DNA from: Companilactobacillus heilongjiangensis
GTDB taxonomy: Bacteria; Bacillota; Bacilli; Lactobacillales; Lactobacillaceae
Direction of reading: 5' to 3'
DNA length: 64,000 bases
Assembly: GCF_000831645.3 (NCBI RefSeq)
Contig: NZ_CP012559.1
Location: 620,001 to 684,000, forward strand
This document shows positions 6,238 through 14,845 of the stretch, piece by piece (within the stretch, counting starts at the first letter, position 1; each line of letters starts with the position of its first letter). Below the pieces are notes generated by a model. It saw only the letters and a list, made by a program, of their open reading frames with translations. It was not told where the DNA came from and did no database searches. The translations under genes were made by a program, and so were the position numbers.

Positions 6238-8985
6238 CGCGCCAGCTGCCGGTGTCTCACCAGCATCAGCGCCGCCACCTGCGGTACCTGTATCACCAGT
6301 TCCAGATGATGATCCACCTTCAGAACCAGTTGAACCTGTGTCGCCAGTATCAGTTGATGTTGAGCCATTTCCAGACCCAGCACCTGAACCTGACCCAGAG
6401 CCGGATCCAGTACCTGTTTCTGATGAACCATTTGAGGTTGTTGAATTTGTTTGGTTATTGTTGCTGCTTGTTGTCGATGATGAGTTGTTAGTTACGACTT
6501 CGGATGATTCATTGCTATTAGTGCTGTTACTGAATCCTGAAGTACGTCCACTACCATTTTCATTGGCTAATTCGTCAGCGGATTTGTCATTTGAACCGAT
6601 CTGCTTAACCACAGCATAACCATTGCTACGACCAAAGTAATTATCCCAGAATAGTTTGTAATTCTTATCTTTAGCACCGATAGCAAATTCATCGTATGAC
6701 ATATTCTTAGGGCTACCTTTATAGAACAAGGAATTAGTGGTGTGTTGGTTAACTTTTGTCGTAATACCGTTGTAGCCGATTGAACCGGTGTATGTACCAG
6801 TTTCTTTATCAACTTTATAAGATCTAACACCTTCGGGCTTGTTGAAAGCTTCTTTAGTGTTAAAGGTATTCTTATCTTCTTTGTAAACGGCATTGGCCAT
6901 CTTCGCCCAGAGCTCTTGGTTAATATCGGTTGAATTACTTGCTAGGTTGTAATTATTGCCATAGAAGTTATCGTAACCGATCCATGAAGCCATTGTGACA
7001 CCTTGAGTACTACCAATAAACCAGTTATCTCGATAATCGTTTGAAGTACCAGTTTTACCAAAGAGATTCTTGGTATTGAAGTTAGCTTCATATGATAGGG
7101 CAGAGGCAGTACCTTTAGTAACGACTCCATGTAACATATTTTTGATAATGTAAGATGTTTGTTTACTGAAGACACGAGTATTAGAACCCTTGTGTTTGTA
7201 AATCGTCTTGCCGGCGGGATCTGAAACTCTGGCAACAACGTAAGGGTCAACATGGACACCTTTGTTGGCAAAAGTTGAGAAAGCACTGGCTTGTTGAAGC
7301 ACAGTCACACCATTTTCAGTACCACCTAAGGTAATACCTAATTGGTTGTATTCTTTGTTAGATAAGTGAATACCCATCTTTTCCATGTACTTCTTAGAAT
7401 GAACATCGTTTTGCTTGATGTAGTTGTACAAGTTAACTGAAGGAATGTTGTATGATTCTTCCAAAGTTTCTCTAGCTGAGACAAAGCGGTTTTGAATCGT
7501 TTCACCATAGTCAGTTGGAGAATACTTCTTAAATGAAGTCTTAAAATCGGCCAACATTGTTTGAGAACCAATCAAACCATTTTCAATTGCGGGTGCAAAG
7601 GTAATCAATGGCTTAATTGAAGAACCAGGTGATCGTTTTGTATCAAACGCATGGTTCAATTGTGATTTCTTGAAGTTAACACCACCAACGAATGCTAGAA
7701 CTTGACCAGTTTTGTTATCAAGTAAGACAGAACCATTTTGAACTGGCTCGGATACTTTGACAGCTCTACCAGTTGTTGGATCAGTTGCGTCATCAGAGTG
7801 GACCGTTCCCAAGTTACCCTTAAATTGTTGGGCTTGGTCATTCATTGCTTCATACAATTTCTTATCAACAGTACTGTAAATCTTGTAATTCTTATTGTGT
7901 AATTCATTGTCAGCTTGTGTCGAGTAGTTCTTGTAGAGATTTTCATCTTTGACGACATCGCTGTATTTAACACCATCATTTTTGGCTAAACGTTTGATCA
8001 AAATCGTGCGTGCCTGTTCAGATAATGTGTTGTATAGATAGCCATACTTGATTTCTCTGCTGCTTAGTTTGGCAGGCTTTTGGAAATCAGACTTCAAGTC
8101 AAACTTTCTAGCAGCATTGTATTGGGATTCGGTAATTTGATTATCACGATACATCCGATACAAAACGATATCTTTACGCTTTAAACCAAGACTAATGTCA
8201 TCTTTAACGCGACCACGTAAATCGTATGGTGTATAGATTGAAGGACTTTGTGGCAAACCGGCGATAAAGGCTGATTCAGCCAAGTTCAAGTCACCGGCAT
8301 TTTTGTCAAACAATCCTTGAGCAGCAGCTTGGACACCTTGAATATTTTGACCCTTATTGTTACGTCCAAAGGTTGCAGCGTTCAAATAATCTTGCAAGAT
8401 CTCTTCCTTGCTGAAGTATTTATCAACACGCATAGCTAGGAAGATTTCAACGGCTTTACGTTTCCAAGTCGTTTCCGATGATAACATCTGCATCTTAACT
8501 GTTTGCTGTGTCAAAGTTGATCCACCAGTTTGCGCACCGATACCGGTAACGTCAGAAATTACGGCTCTAAAAATAGACTTTGGAACGACACCTTTGTGAC
8601 GGTAGAAGTCGCTATCTTCAGTTGAGACGATAGCTTTCTTCAAGTAAGGAGACATCTCTGAAAGGGAAATTTTCTTACCTTCAAGGTCCTTTTGGAGACT
8701 TTCAACCTTTTCGCCATTGGCAAAATATAAAGTGGCTGAATTATTAACGTCTTGAAGTTCAGTCTGCATTTCATGTTTGGTTGGTACATCTACTTTGTTA
8801 GTCAAAGCAGAAACATAGCCCATACCTAAACCGATTGCTAAACTCATAATAATCAATAACCCGGCGAGCGAGTAGAGGATTATCCTGCGAATAACTTCAA
8901 TCGTTAGATTAGCTTTCTTAGCAAAATCAGACCAGCTCTTGATACTTTTGAAGCTGTCGACAATGCTATTCCATAAATTTTTCAC
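6235..8985 (-). CDS. pbp2A: Class A penicillin-binding protein (bifunctional glycosyltransferase/transpeptidase)
   Basis: Polymerises and crosslinks peptidoglycan at the outer membrane face. 916 aa. A cytoplasmic N-terminus is followed by one membrane helix (about 33–56), then a GT51 domain with STEDSDFYRHKG and GGSTLTQQTVKMQ, and the DYLNAATFGRNNKGQNIQGVQAAAQG motif typical of the streptococcal PBP2a branch. The transpeptidase motifs are SSIK (Ser455), SYN (511) and KTGTS (644). The last ~100 residues are low-complexity Ser/Thr/Gly/Asn, probably a flexible wall-spanning tail. The start is GTG with GGGAG upstream. The TAG stop is the first triplet of the type-2 repeat. Monocistronic. Confidence 0.93.
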   Translation of the reverse strand: MKNLWNSIVDSFKSIKSWSDFAKKANLTIEVIRRIILYSLAGLLIIMSLAIGLGMGYVSALTNKVDVPTKHEMQTELQDVNNSATLYFANGEKVESLQKDLEGKKISLSEMSPYLKKAIVSTEDSDFYRHKGVVPKSIFRAVISDVTGIGAQTGGSTLTQQTVKMQMLSSETTWKRKAVEIFLAMRVDKYFSKEEILQDYLNAATFGRNNKGQNIQGVQAAAQGLFDKNAGDLNLAESAFIAGLPQSPSIYTPYDLRGRVKDDISLGLKRKDIVLYRMYRDNQITESQYNAARKFDLKSDFQKPAKLSSREIKYGYLYNTLSEQARTILIKRLAKNDGVKYSDVVKDENLYKNYSTQADNELHNKNYKIYSTVDKKLYEAMNDQAQQFKGNLGTVHSDDATDPTTGRAVKVSEPVQNGSVLLDNKTGQVLAFVGGVNFKKSQLNHAFDTKRSPGSSIKPLITFAPAIENGLIGSQTMLADFKTSFKKYSPTDYGETIQNRFVSARETLEESYNIPSVNLYNYIKQNDVHSKKYMEKMGIHLSNKEYNQLGITLGGTENGVTVLQQASAFSTFANKGVHVDPYVVARVSDPAGKTIYKHKGSNTRVFSKQTSYIIKNMLHGVVTKGTASALSYEANFNTKNLFGKTGTSNDYRDNWFIGSTQGVTMASWIGYDNFYGNNYNLASNSTDINQELWAKMANAVYKEDKNTFNTKEAFNKPEGVRSYKVDKETGTYTGSIGYNGITTKVNQHTTNSLFYKGSPKNMSYDEFAIGAKDKNYKLFWDNYFGRSNGYAVVKQIGSNDKSADELANENGSGRTSGFSNSTNSNESSEVVTNNSSSTTSSNNNQTNSTTSNGSSETGTGSGSGSGSGAGSGNGSTSTDTGDTGSTGSEGGSSSGTGDTGTAGGGADAGETPAAGA

Positions 8986-9056
8986 TTTTAAATAAGCTCC
9001 CTTAAAAAGTTACATACCGTAATTATATAATAAAATCGATTTAGAAGTGTAAAAAC

Positions 9057-9096
9057 AAAAAAAGTTCCGTAGAAAAGTACTTCTACAGAACTTTTT
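9057..9096 (-). terminator. Terminator of the pepV unit (minus strand)
   Basis: aaagttccgtagaa / ttctacagaacttt, with runs of A/T on both sides. It lies beyond cloverleaf copy 7 relative to pepV, so the copy would be part of the pepV 3' UTR. Confidence 0.75.
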
Positions 9097-9111
9097 GAAT
9101 TGTTATTTAAG

Positions 9112-9297
9112 GCCGTCTACAGGGATGAGAATATTAACCTGCTATGCGGGCCGGTCCGAGCCGAAGTGCGGTCTCGAACCTCGGTTTTGAAGCCTTACCA
9201 TAACCCGGTAAGTCTCCAAACTCGCCCGGTGGTGTAAGAGCTAAAGCTCTAACGCCACACCCACAGCGGGTTAATATTCTCATCCCTTCCGACTAAT
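9112..9297 (-). repeat. Cloverleaf repeat copy 7, carrying an intact IS110 target
   Basis: gccgtctacag ... cttccgactaatt. The outer stem is a perfect 19-bp pair (9121–9139 with 9269–9287). H2 is the agagct/agctct version. At 9176–9190 it contains gaacctcgg-TT-ttga, identical to the reconstructed pre-insertion site of the IS110 element at 42835. It lies between the pepV stop and its terminator. Confidence 0.88.
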
Positions 9298-9396
9298 TTA
9301 ATTTATTTTCAAATGATTAGATATTTGTTTGTATTAATTAAATGTTTAAATATGAAGATTATATTCATTCATTGTTGTAATAGCTCTAGTTTTAAT

Positions 9397-10794
9397 TTAT
9401 TTAATCAAACGGTAAATAGCATCTGCGTAAATAGCAGTCGACTTCATTAGTTTATCGAGATTAATATATTCGTTAGGTTGATGCATGACGTTTTCGTCAC
9501 CAGGGAACATTGCACCGTAGGCAATACCATGTTTTAAGATACGTCCATAAGTACCACCACCGACTGTAAATGGTTCGGTATCGTCGTCTGTGTGATCACG
9601 GTAGGCTCCAACAAGTGCTTGAACCAATGGATCATCTGCAGCAACAAAGTGTGGTAATTGGTTGTGTCCTTCAATAGCGGCGGAAACATTTTCTGGTAAG
9701 GCTTTGTTAATCTTGTCAGTCAATGTTTCGCCTGTGTCACCTTTTGGATAACGGATGTTTAACAAGATGTTAGCCTTGTCAGCATCGTATTCATAAATGT
9801 TAGGTGAGAGTGTTAATTCACCCATGACATCATCTTTGTTGGCAATACCTAAGTGTTTGCCGGCAAAATCTAAGTGTAAGTCGTTGGCAATAAATGAGAA
9901 GTAAAGTTTTTCACTATCATTCAAGTCAAAGGCAGTTAGGAATTTAGCTAGGTAAGTTGCGGCATTGATACCATTGTATGGTTCCATGGCATGAGCTCCT
10001 TTACCAATAATCTTAACTGAGGCAATGTCGTCTGTAACGGTTACGCTACCTTTGATTTCAGGATTTGCTGCTAAGAAGTCGTTAAGGTTAGCTTTAACAT
10101 CTTCAACAGAAACTTTAGTCAAATCAAGGTCTGATTCAGCGTTTTGAGGAACCATGTTAGGTCTGATTCCGGCAACAAAGTTTTTAACTAAGCCGATAGT
10201 TGGTGTTGGGAAATTAACTCTGAATGAGACGATTCCTTTTTCACCATTGATGGCAGGGAATTCAGCGTCGGGCGAGAAACCAGTTTCTGGCAAAGTTTCC
10301 TTTTCCATGTAGTGGTTCATACCGACCCATTCGCTCTCTTCGTCAGTTCCTAAAATCAATTGGGCACTCTTGCTTGTGGGCAAGTTGAGTTCTTTGATAA
10401 TTTTCATAGCGTAGTAGGCAGCTAAACTAGGTCCTTTATCATCTGAAGCACCACGAGCATAAAAGTTACCATCTTTGATAACTGGTTCAAATGGGTTAGT
10501 GTTCCAACCTGGTCCTTCAGGCACAACATCCACGTGAGCTAAAATGGCGATGGCATCGTCGCTGTCCCCAAGTTCAATTCTTCCGGCAAGATTGTCGACG
10601 TTCTTAGTTGCGAAACCATCACGATCTGCAAAGTGTAAAAATGTTTGTAGAGCTTTTGCTGGTCCAGGTCCTAGTGGATAATCGCTAGTCTTGTGTTCTG
10701 TATCTCTAGAACTATCAATACTTACTAATTCAGAAAGATCATTTATTAGTTCATCTGAACGATGTGAAACTTCCTTTTCCCAATCTATAGACAT
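9397..10794 (-). CDS. pepV: Dipeptidase PepV, M20 family
   Basis: Zinc dipeptidase of broad specificity, cytoplasmic, final step of peptide use in lactobacilli. 465 aa, as expected for PepV. Zinc-site motifs: LAHVDVVPEGPGW (His and following Asp), ARGASDDKGPSLAAYYAM (bridging Asp), GTDEESEW (catalytic Glu), and SPDAEFP; the C-terminal MHQPNEYINL provides the last His. GGAGG lies about 10 nt before the ATG. It stands 65 bp downstream of the glycerophosphodiesterase gene on the same strand and may be cotranscribed. A second, more distant M20 relative is encoded at 49268. Confidence 0.94.
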   Translation of the reverse strand: MSIDWEKEVSHRSDELINDLSELVSIDSSRDTEHKTSDYPLGPGPAKALQTFLHFADRDGFATKNVDNLAGRIELGDSDDAIAILAHVDVVPEGPGWNTNPFEPVIKDGNFYARGASDDKGPSLAAYYAMKIIKELNLPTSKSAQLILGTDEESEWVGMNHYMEKETLPETGFSPDAEFPAINGEKGIVSFRVNFPTPTIGLVKNFVAGIRPNMVPQNAESDLDLTKVSVEDVKANLNDFLAANPEIKGSVTVTDDIASVKIIGKGAHAMEPYNGINAATYLAKFLTAFDLNDSEKLYFSFIANDLHLDFAGKHLGIANKDDVMGELTLSPNIYEYDADKANILLNIRYPKGDTGETLTDKINKALPENVSAAIEGHNQLPHFVAADDPLVQALVGAYRDHTDDDTEPFTVGGGTYGRILKHGIAYGAMFPGDENVMHQPNEYINLDKLMKSTAIYADAIYRLIK

Positions 10795-10859
10795 ATATCT
10801 TTGACCTCCACACGAGTTTTTTATATTTTACCAAAGGTTGACCTTAAAGGCTAATCTAC

Positions 10860-12290
10860 CTAAATTTTATTTATGGAATCGTTGTCATTATTAACCGAGA
10901 AATTAATATAAAAGTTGTTGATTTCTCTGATTAGACTGGCATTTTTTAAACTTTGGTCACCAGTTGGTTTAAAGTTTGCAAAATCCTGTAATAAATCAAT
11001 ATTTTTGATTCTTTGGCCACGAGGTAAATCCTGATAACTGTCTAATGAATTATTCCCAAAATATGATTCAGGATTCAGTTGAATCAAAACATTATGGGCA
11101 TTGATCCAGCCATTTTTTAACTTGAGCCAAGTTTGTGTGCCATACTTTTGAATCGTAATGATACGTTGTGGCTTGTTGGCTTCTAAGCGATTGACGATTG
11201 AATTTGAATCGGTCGGGTCACTATATAGGAAGTTATCTGGTTGTTGATTACGAAAGACTACTTTAGCACCAAAATATTGACGCAAATCACGTAAGGCATA
11301 TTCAGAGTTAAAGCCGGTCGCGTTAGCAAATTTGTTTTCGCCAAGTTGAACGTATTTCTCACCATTAAACTTGATGATATTAGTGATGTGATAGCCATCA
11401 AGCGGATTAACAGTTTTGCCAGTTTTAATTAAACGGTAAGGGTTCTCATAAATAGTTTCCTTTTGACTGCTCATGTAATAGACATTCTGATTGAGCGCTT
11501 CGGATTTTGACTGGTCCTTGAGCTGACGATATTCGTTACCAGTAGCAGGGTAGTTGGTGACCACACCATCAATCGGCATGTTGATCAACGTATTCCACTT
11601 CTTAGGACTCTCATTCATTTCATCCCAAACGTAAATGCTCTTGCCCATAAAATGCATCGTATCAATAATTTGCGGCGTAACAATATTAGATGACACATTA
11701 ACGCCAGTAACGTATTGCAAAATATCAAAATTGATTCGTTTAGTTGTCCCAGCAATGAAAATCCGAGGGATGTCAGGCATCAATTGTGCTTCATTTTCCA
11801 AACTCTTAGTTGAGAAGGAGTGGAACATAACACGGTTTTGCATGCCATAAGTGTCGATAACTTGTTTGAGCAAGGCTTCCATATTTTGTGGATTACCCTT
11901 TTTAGTTTTTTTAGTTTCAATTAAAAACTTAGCTTTAGGATTATTTTTGTAATGTTCAAAGACTTGGTTCAAACTATGAATAGGCTCGCCATTCTTCTGA
12001 TTTAACTGAGCTAGTTCAGAGAAGTTGTGTTGCGAGACAATTTCCGAAGTACCAGTAACACGCTCAAGGTCTCGGTCATGAGAAACAACTAAGACATTAT
12101 CTTTGGAAACGTGCAAATCGAGTTCAACGTAATCGGCCCCTTCAGAGAAAGCTTTATCAAAACTCTCAAATGTTTCTTCGGGAGCATTGATTGGATCGCC
12201 ACGGTGACCAATGACGGTAAAACCACTAGCAAAGATAAAAATTAATAAAGCTAGCGATATTTTGAAAAGATTGAAACTTTTTGAAATCAT
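10860..12290 (-). CDS. Secreted glycerophosphodiester phosphodiesterase with C-terminal surface-domain repeats
   Basis: 476 aa. The N-terminal hydrophobic segment (residues 8–25) acts as signal peptide or anchor. The GDPD catalytic domain starts immediately after it: VIGHRGDPINAPEETFESFDKAF, DYVELDLHVSKDNVLVVSHD (metal-binding Glu/Asp and acid-base His) and FLIETK. It presumably cleaves glycerophosphodiesters or teichoic-acid-type substrates outside the cell. The C-terminal ~220 residues hold two Tyr/Lys-rich segments (YYMSSQKETIYENPYRLIKTG; RIITIQKYGTQTWLKLKNGWINA) resembling SLAP/GW-type cell-surface repeats; this assignment is tentative. GGAG lies before the ATG. Confidence 0.88.
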   Translation of the reverse strand: MISKSFNLFKISLALLIFIFASGFTVIGHRGDPINAPEETFESFDKAFSEGADYVELDLHVSKDNVLVVSHDRDLERVTGTSEIVSQHNFSELAQLNQKNGEPIHSLNQVFEHYKNNPKAKFLIETKKTKKGNPQNMEALLKQVIDTYGMQNRVMFHSFSTKSLENEAQLMPDIPRIFIAGTTKRINFDILQYVTGVNVSSNIVTPQIIDTMHFMGKSIYVWDEMNESPKKWNTLINMPIDGVVTNYPATGNEYRQLKDQSKSEALNQNVYYMSSQKETIYENPYRLIKTGKTVNPLDGYHITNIIKFNGEKYVQLGENKFANATGFNSEYALRDLRQYFGAKVVFRNQQPDNFLYSDPTDSNSIVNRLEANKPQRIITIQKYGTQTWLKLKNGWINAHNVLIQLNPESYFGNNSLDSYQDLPRGQRIKNIDLLQDFANFKPTGDQSLKNASLIREINNFYINFSVNNDNDSINKI

Positions 12291-12344
12291 AATTAACTCC
12301 CTAAGTTTTTAGATATTATATACTGTAGTAAGGCTGGTGTTTGG

Positions 12345-12521
12345 GCCGCCTCCGGTCGTCAGGAATATAGTCCGCTATGAGGACCGGTCCGAGCCAAGGT
12401 CTCGAACCTCGATTTTGAGCTTCGCAAAGTACGCGAATCTCAAAACTCGCCCTGTGGTGTAAGAGCTAAAGCTCTAACGCCACCTCCACAGCGTACTATA
12501 TTCCTGACGACCGGAGGCTAG
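12345..12521 (-). repeat. Cloverleaf repeat copy 8
   Basis: The outer stem is a perfect 23-bp pair, 12349–12371 with 12495–12517, the longest in the window, extending into the conserved ends (cctccgg/ccggagg). H2 is the agagct/agctct version and H3 the cttcgc/gcgaat version. The stretch 12522–12658 shows no gene. Confidence 0.9.
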
Positions 12522-12667
12522 TGCATTTTTGGCTTATGATTCATACTTGGTATGAATATATATATATCTAAAATAGTAAGTGATGTTGGTTTTGTTACTA
12601 CTATTTCCAATTAATCAAACGATTTACAAGTCTATAGGTTGAATGAACTAGAATAGATATGAAAAAT

Positions 12668-12972
12668 ACGCATGGTGCTAGTTGATAACCTGTTACAAAT
12701 ATTTTATAGTCTAAAATTATTTAAATGCTTTCACATTCAATTAATAAAGATTAATTAGTCGGAAGAGCTGGGAAATATTTGTGTGCCGTGGTAGTGGTAT
12801 AAGTACGGAAGGAATCTTCCGTACTTATACCACCGGACGTGTTTGGAGACTTGACGAACTGTGTCAAGGCTTCAAACCGAGGTTCGAGACCGCACTTTGG
12901 CTCGGACCGTTCCGCACAGCTTGAGAATATTTCCCAGCTCTGTAGACGGCATACTTAACTAGCACCACGCGT
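12668..12972 (+). mobile_element. 305-bp MITE-like composite element enclosing cloverleaf copy 9
   Basis: Terminal inverted repeats acgcatggtgctagtt / aactagcaccacgcgt (one mismatch in 16) bound a 305-bp segment flanked by a perfect 9-bp direct repeat atgaaaaat (12659–12667 and 12973–12981), which looks like a target-site duplication. No coding capacity. Two related units lie at 42737–44604 (interrupted by IS110) and 57699–58005; both are about 307 bp without the insertion. Confidence 0.72.
12754..12950 (+). repeat. Cloverleaf repeat copy 9 (nested in the MITE-like element)
   Basis: Outer stem agagctgggaaatatt / aatatttcccagctct, perfect 16 bp. H2 is an 18-bp perfect stem of different sequence (gtggtataagtacggaag / cttccgtacttataccac). 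H3 has cttgac/gtcaag. This subtype occurs only inside the 305-bp units. Confidence 0.88.
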
Positions 12973-13062
12973 ATGAAAAATGTTTTTATGGAAACAGCTG
13001 TAATCTATTCAGTATATATTAAAACAACTCTGAATGATTATTATTAATAATGAGGAAACAAA

Positions 13063-13241
13063 TTAGTCGGAAGAGCTGAGAGTATTCACCAGCAGTGGAA
13101 GTGGCGTTATGGCTTTAGCCATTACACCACCGACGTATTTTGAGATTTGCGGTTTTTGCAAAGCTCAAAATCGAGGCTCGAGACCGAACTTTGGCTCGAG
13201 CCGGTCGCACAGCAGGCGAAATACTCTCGGCTCTGGAGACG
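13063..13241 (+). repeat. Cloverleaf repeat copy 10
   Basis: aattagtcgg ... ggagacgg. Outer stem agagctgagagtattcacc with ggcgaaatactctcggctct, held by G·T pairs. H4 is gctcgagacc/ggctcgagcc. Its closest relative in the window is copy 11, in the same direction 2.3 kb away; the two bracket two genes and IS630. It ends about 30 bp upstream of the gene starting at 13270. Confidence 0.85.
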
Positions 13242-13269
13242 GGATATTTTTAAACGTGAGGTATTAAGA

Positions 13270-13605
13270 ATGGACAATGAGAAACAGACGTTAGATATAA
13301 TTGAACAAATTACTCGTAATGATGGCACTAAGTATTATGAACTTGCCAATATCGTTATGAATGGTCGTGCAGAAAAGGCTGCAGAACTTGGTATGATTAA
13401 AGAAGTTAGGATTTTGAAACTTAACATTCCACATTCTTCAGCGGTTACTGTCTACGAGGATTACGTCAACGCAAATTATACAGTTCCACCAATGAATTTA
13501 AAAGAATGGGTTGAATACAAGAAACCTGAGGGTAAAGTTCGGGATGCATTCAATGAAATCTTAAAAGCTAACCGAATAATTTCAAAGGAAGATAACGCTG
13601 AATAA
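13270..13605 (+). CDS. Hypothetical protein, 111 aa
   Basis: I do not recognise the family. The protein is soluble, without signal peptide or membrane segment. An N-terminal half with helical, charged sequence is followed by LNIPHSSAVTVYEDYVNANYTVPPMNLKEWVEYKKP and a helical C-terminus. I placed the start at ATG 13270, preceded by GTGAGG; reading further upstream would translate cloverleaf copy 10. The stop overlaps the start of the metallophosphoesterase gene (TAATG), so the two are translationally coupled. Context suggests an accessory two-gene unit between two repeats. Confidence 0.7.
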   Translation: MDNEKQTLDIIEQITRNDGTKYYELANIVMNGRAEKAAELGMIKEVRILKLNIPHSSAVTVYEDYVNANYTVPPMNLKEWVEYKKPEGKVRDAFNEILKANRIISKEDNAE

Positions 13606-14222
13606 TGAATTATTTTATAGCCGATACACATTTTTATCATTATCAATTATTAGAGCCTAATAATTTTGCACCACGTCATTTCGGTAACGTTGATGAAATG
13701 AATCAGGCTATGATTGATGCTTGGAATGCTCGAGTTGATGAAAATGACCGAGTTTATCATTTGGGTGATATTTCAATGCGCCCACAGAACACACCAACTG
13801 ATGAAGAAACTTATGATATGTTGCGCCAATTGAATGGGCATATGACTCTGATCAAGGGAAATCATGATTATCGTTCACTCTTTAAATTTTTGGATAAGCA
13901 CAATGAAACGATGGCCGATGGTAAGCCAAGATTTGAGTTTGAGGATGTCGGTTCACTGTTGAAGTTTGATCATCACCAATTTTATTGCACACACTATCCA
14001 ATGCTTTTAGGAAAAGTCGATAAGATTATCAATTTGCACGGACATATTCATCATTACGCTGTACCGATTGCTGAAAATATCAACGTTGGTGTCGATGCGC
14101 CTGAACGTGATTATTTGTCAGAAGATTTGCCATGGGGTTCGCCTTTACGTGGTGAAGAGATTTTGGAAATGTATGCTAAGAAGCAAAAAGATATGGCTAG
14201 ATTGCAGCGAGATGCAAGATGA
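13605..14222 (+). CDS. Calcineurin-like metallophosphoesterase
   Basis: 205 aa, cytoplasmic. Dimetal phosphoesterase motifs appear in order: IADTHFYHY (D-x-H), VYHLGDIS (GD), IKGNHDY (GNHD), YCTHYP and NLHGHIHH (GHxH). Such small proteins are often annotated as YfcE/ligase-associated-like phosphoesterases, but the substrate cannot be named from sequence. It is coupled to the upstream unknown gene by a 1-nt overlap. Downstream, 14251–14298 can form a weak hairpin (aataatgaaatg / catttcattatt) without a T run, then IS630 follows. Confidence 0.88.
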   Translation: MNYFIADTHFYHYQLLEPNNFAPRHFGNVDEMNQAMIDAWNARVDENDRVYHLGDISMRPQNTPTDEETYDMLRQLNGHMTLIKGNHDYRSLFKFLDKHNETMADGKPRFEFEDVGSLLKFDHHQFYCTHYPMLLGKVDKIINLHGHIHHYAVPIAENINVGVDAPERDYLSEDLPWGSPLRGEEILEMYAKKQKDMARLQRDAR

Positions 14223-14368
14223 TGACCAGTAACAAATATCTCATCGATTAAAATAATGAAATGTAAATACTTTTATATACATTTTCATTTCATTATTACC
14301 GATTAACTAGTGGAGCGTAGCTTTCATATCTGTATTTCGATATAATCAATTCAAAAAGGACAATCCTC

Positions 14369-14845
14369 ATGAAATCGAATAACAGACCAGTTAAACAACA
14401 TATTTTTCTTTCTGATGATCAAGTTACTCGTCTAAAAAATCTTTTGAATTCTAAAAGTCTTAATAAAACCGTCAAACGTCGGATTCAAGTATTGCTAGAC
14501 TTAGATGAATCTCATGGTGAAATCATGACTAGAATTGAAGTGGCTAAGATGAATCGTTGCAGTACTGGAGTGGTTTATGCCGTCATCAACCTTTTCTTCG
14601 AAGGCGGTATCGATGAGGCCATCACTATAAAACGTAATAGTAATTCGGATCACGCAAACCAAAAATTAACAGCAGAAGATGAGGCAAAACTGATTGCGTT
14701 AGCCTGTGGCCCCGCTCCAGAAGGCTACACGAGATGGTCATATAGCTTATTGGAAGAAAAGTCAGCGACTATACTCGAACATCCTGTGAAGCGTGATGCC
14801 ATTGCACGCAAGCTTAAAAAAATGAAATTAAACCATACCAAGTAG
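14369..14845 (+). CDS. IS630 transposase, N-terminal part (helix-turn-helix)
   Basis: 158 aa. DNA-binding part of an IS630/Tc1-type transposase, with a helix-turn-helix region around EVAKMNRCSTGVVYAVINLFFEGGIDEA and a linker rich in charged residues. The frame stops at 14845, but translation in the -1 frame continues directly into the DDE domain. An A7 run at 14816–14822, just before the end, is a plausible slip site for ribosomal or transcriptional -1 slippage. Because the -1 frame has a TAA immediately upstream of the run, slippage must occur within it. It could instead be a disabling mutation. Confidence 0.82.
   Translation: MKSNNRPVKQHIFLSDDQVTRLKNLLNSKSLNKTVKRRIQVLLDLDESHGEIMTRIEVAKMNRCSTGVVYAVINLFFEGGIDEAITIKRNSNSDHANQKLTAEDEAKLIALACGPAPEGYTRWSYSLLEEKSATILEHPVKRDAIARKLKKMKLNHTK

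Noticed and set aside
6188-6619. Proline/valine-rich open frame antisense to the pbp2A tail
   Set aside because: Antisense of a low-complexity Ser/Thr/Gly coding tail; no ribosome-binding site.
13147-13269. In-frame extension of the 111-aa gene into cloverleaf copy 10
   Set aside because: It would translate the repeat's H3/H4; a good ribosome-binding site exists only in front of ATG 13270.
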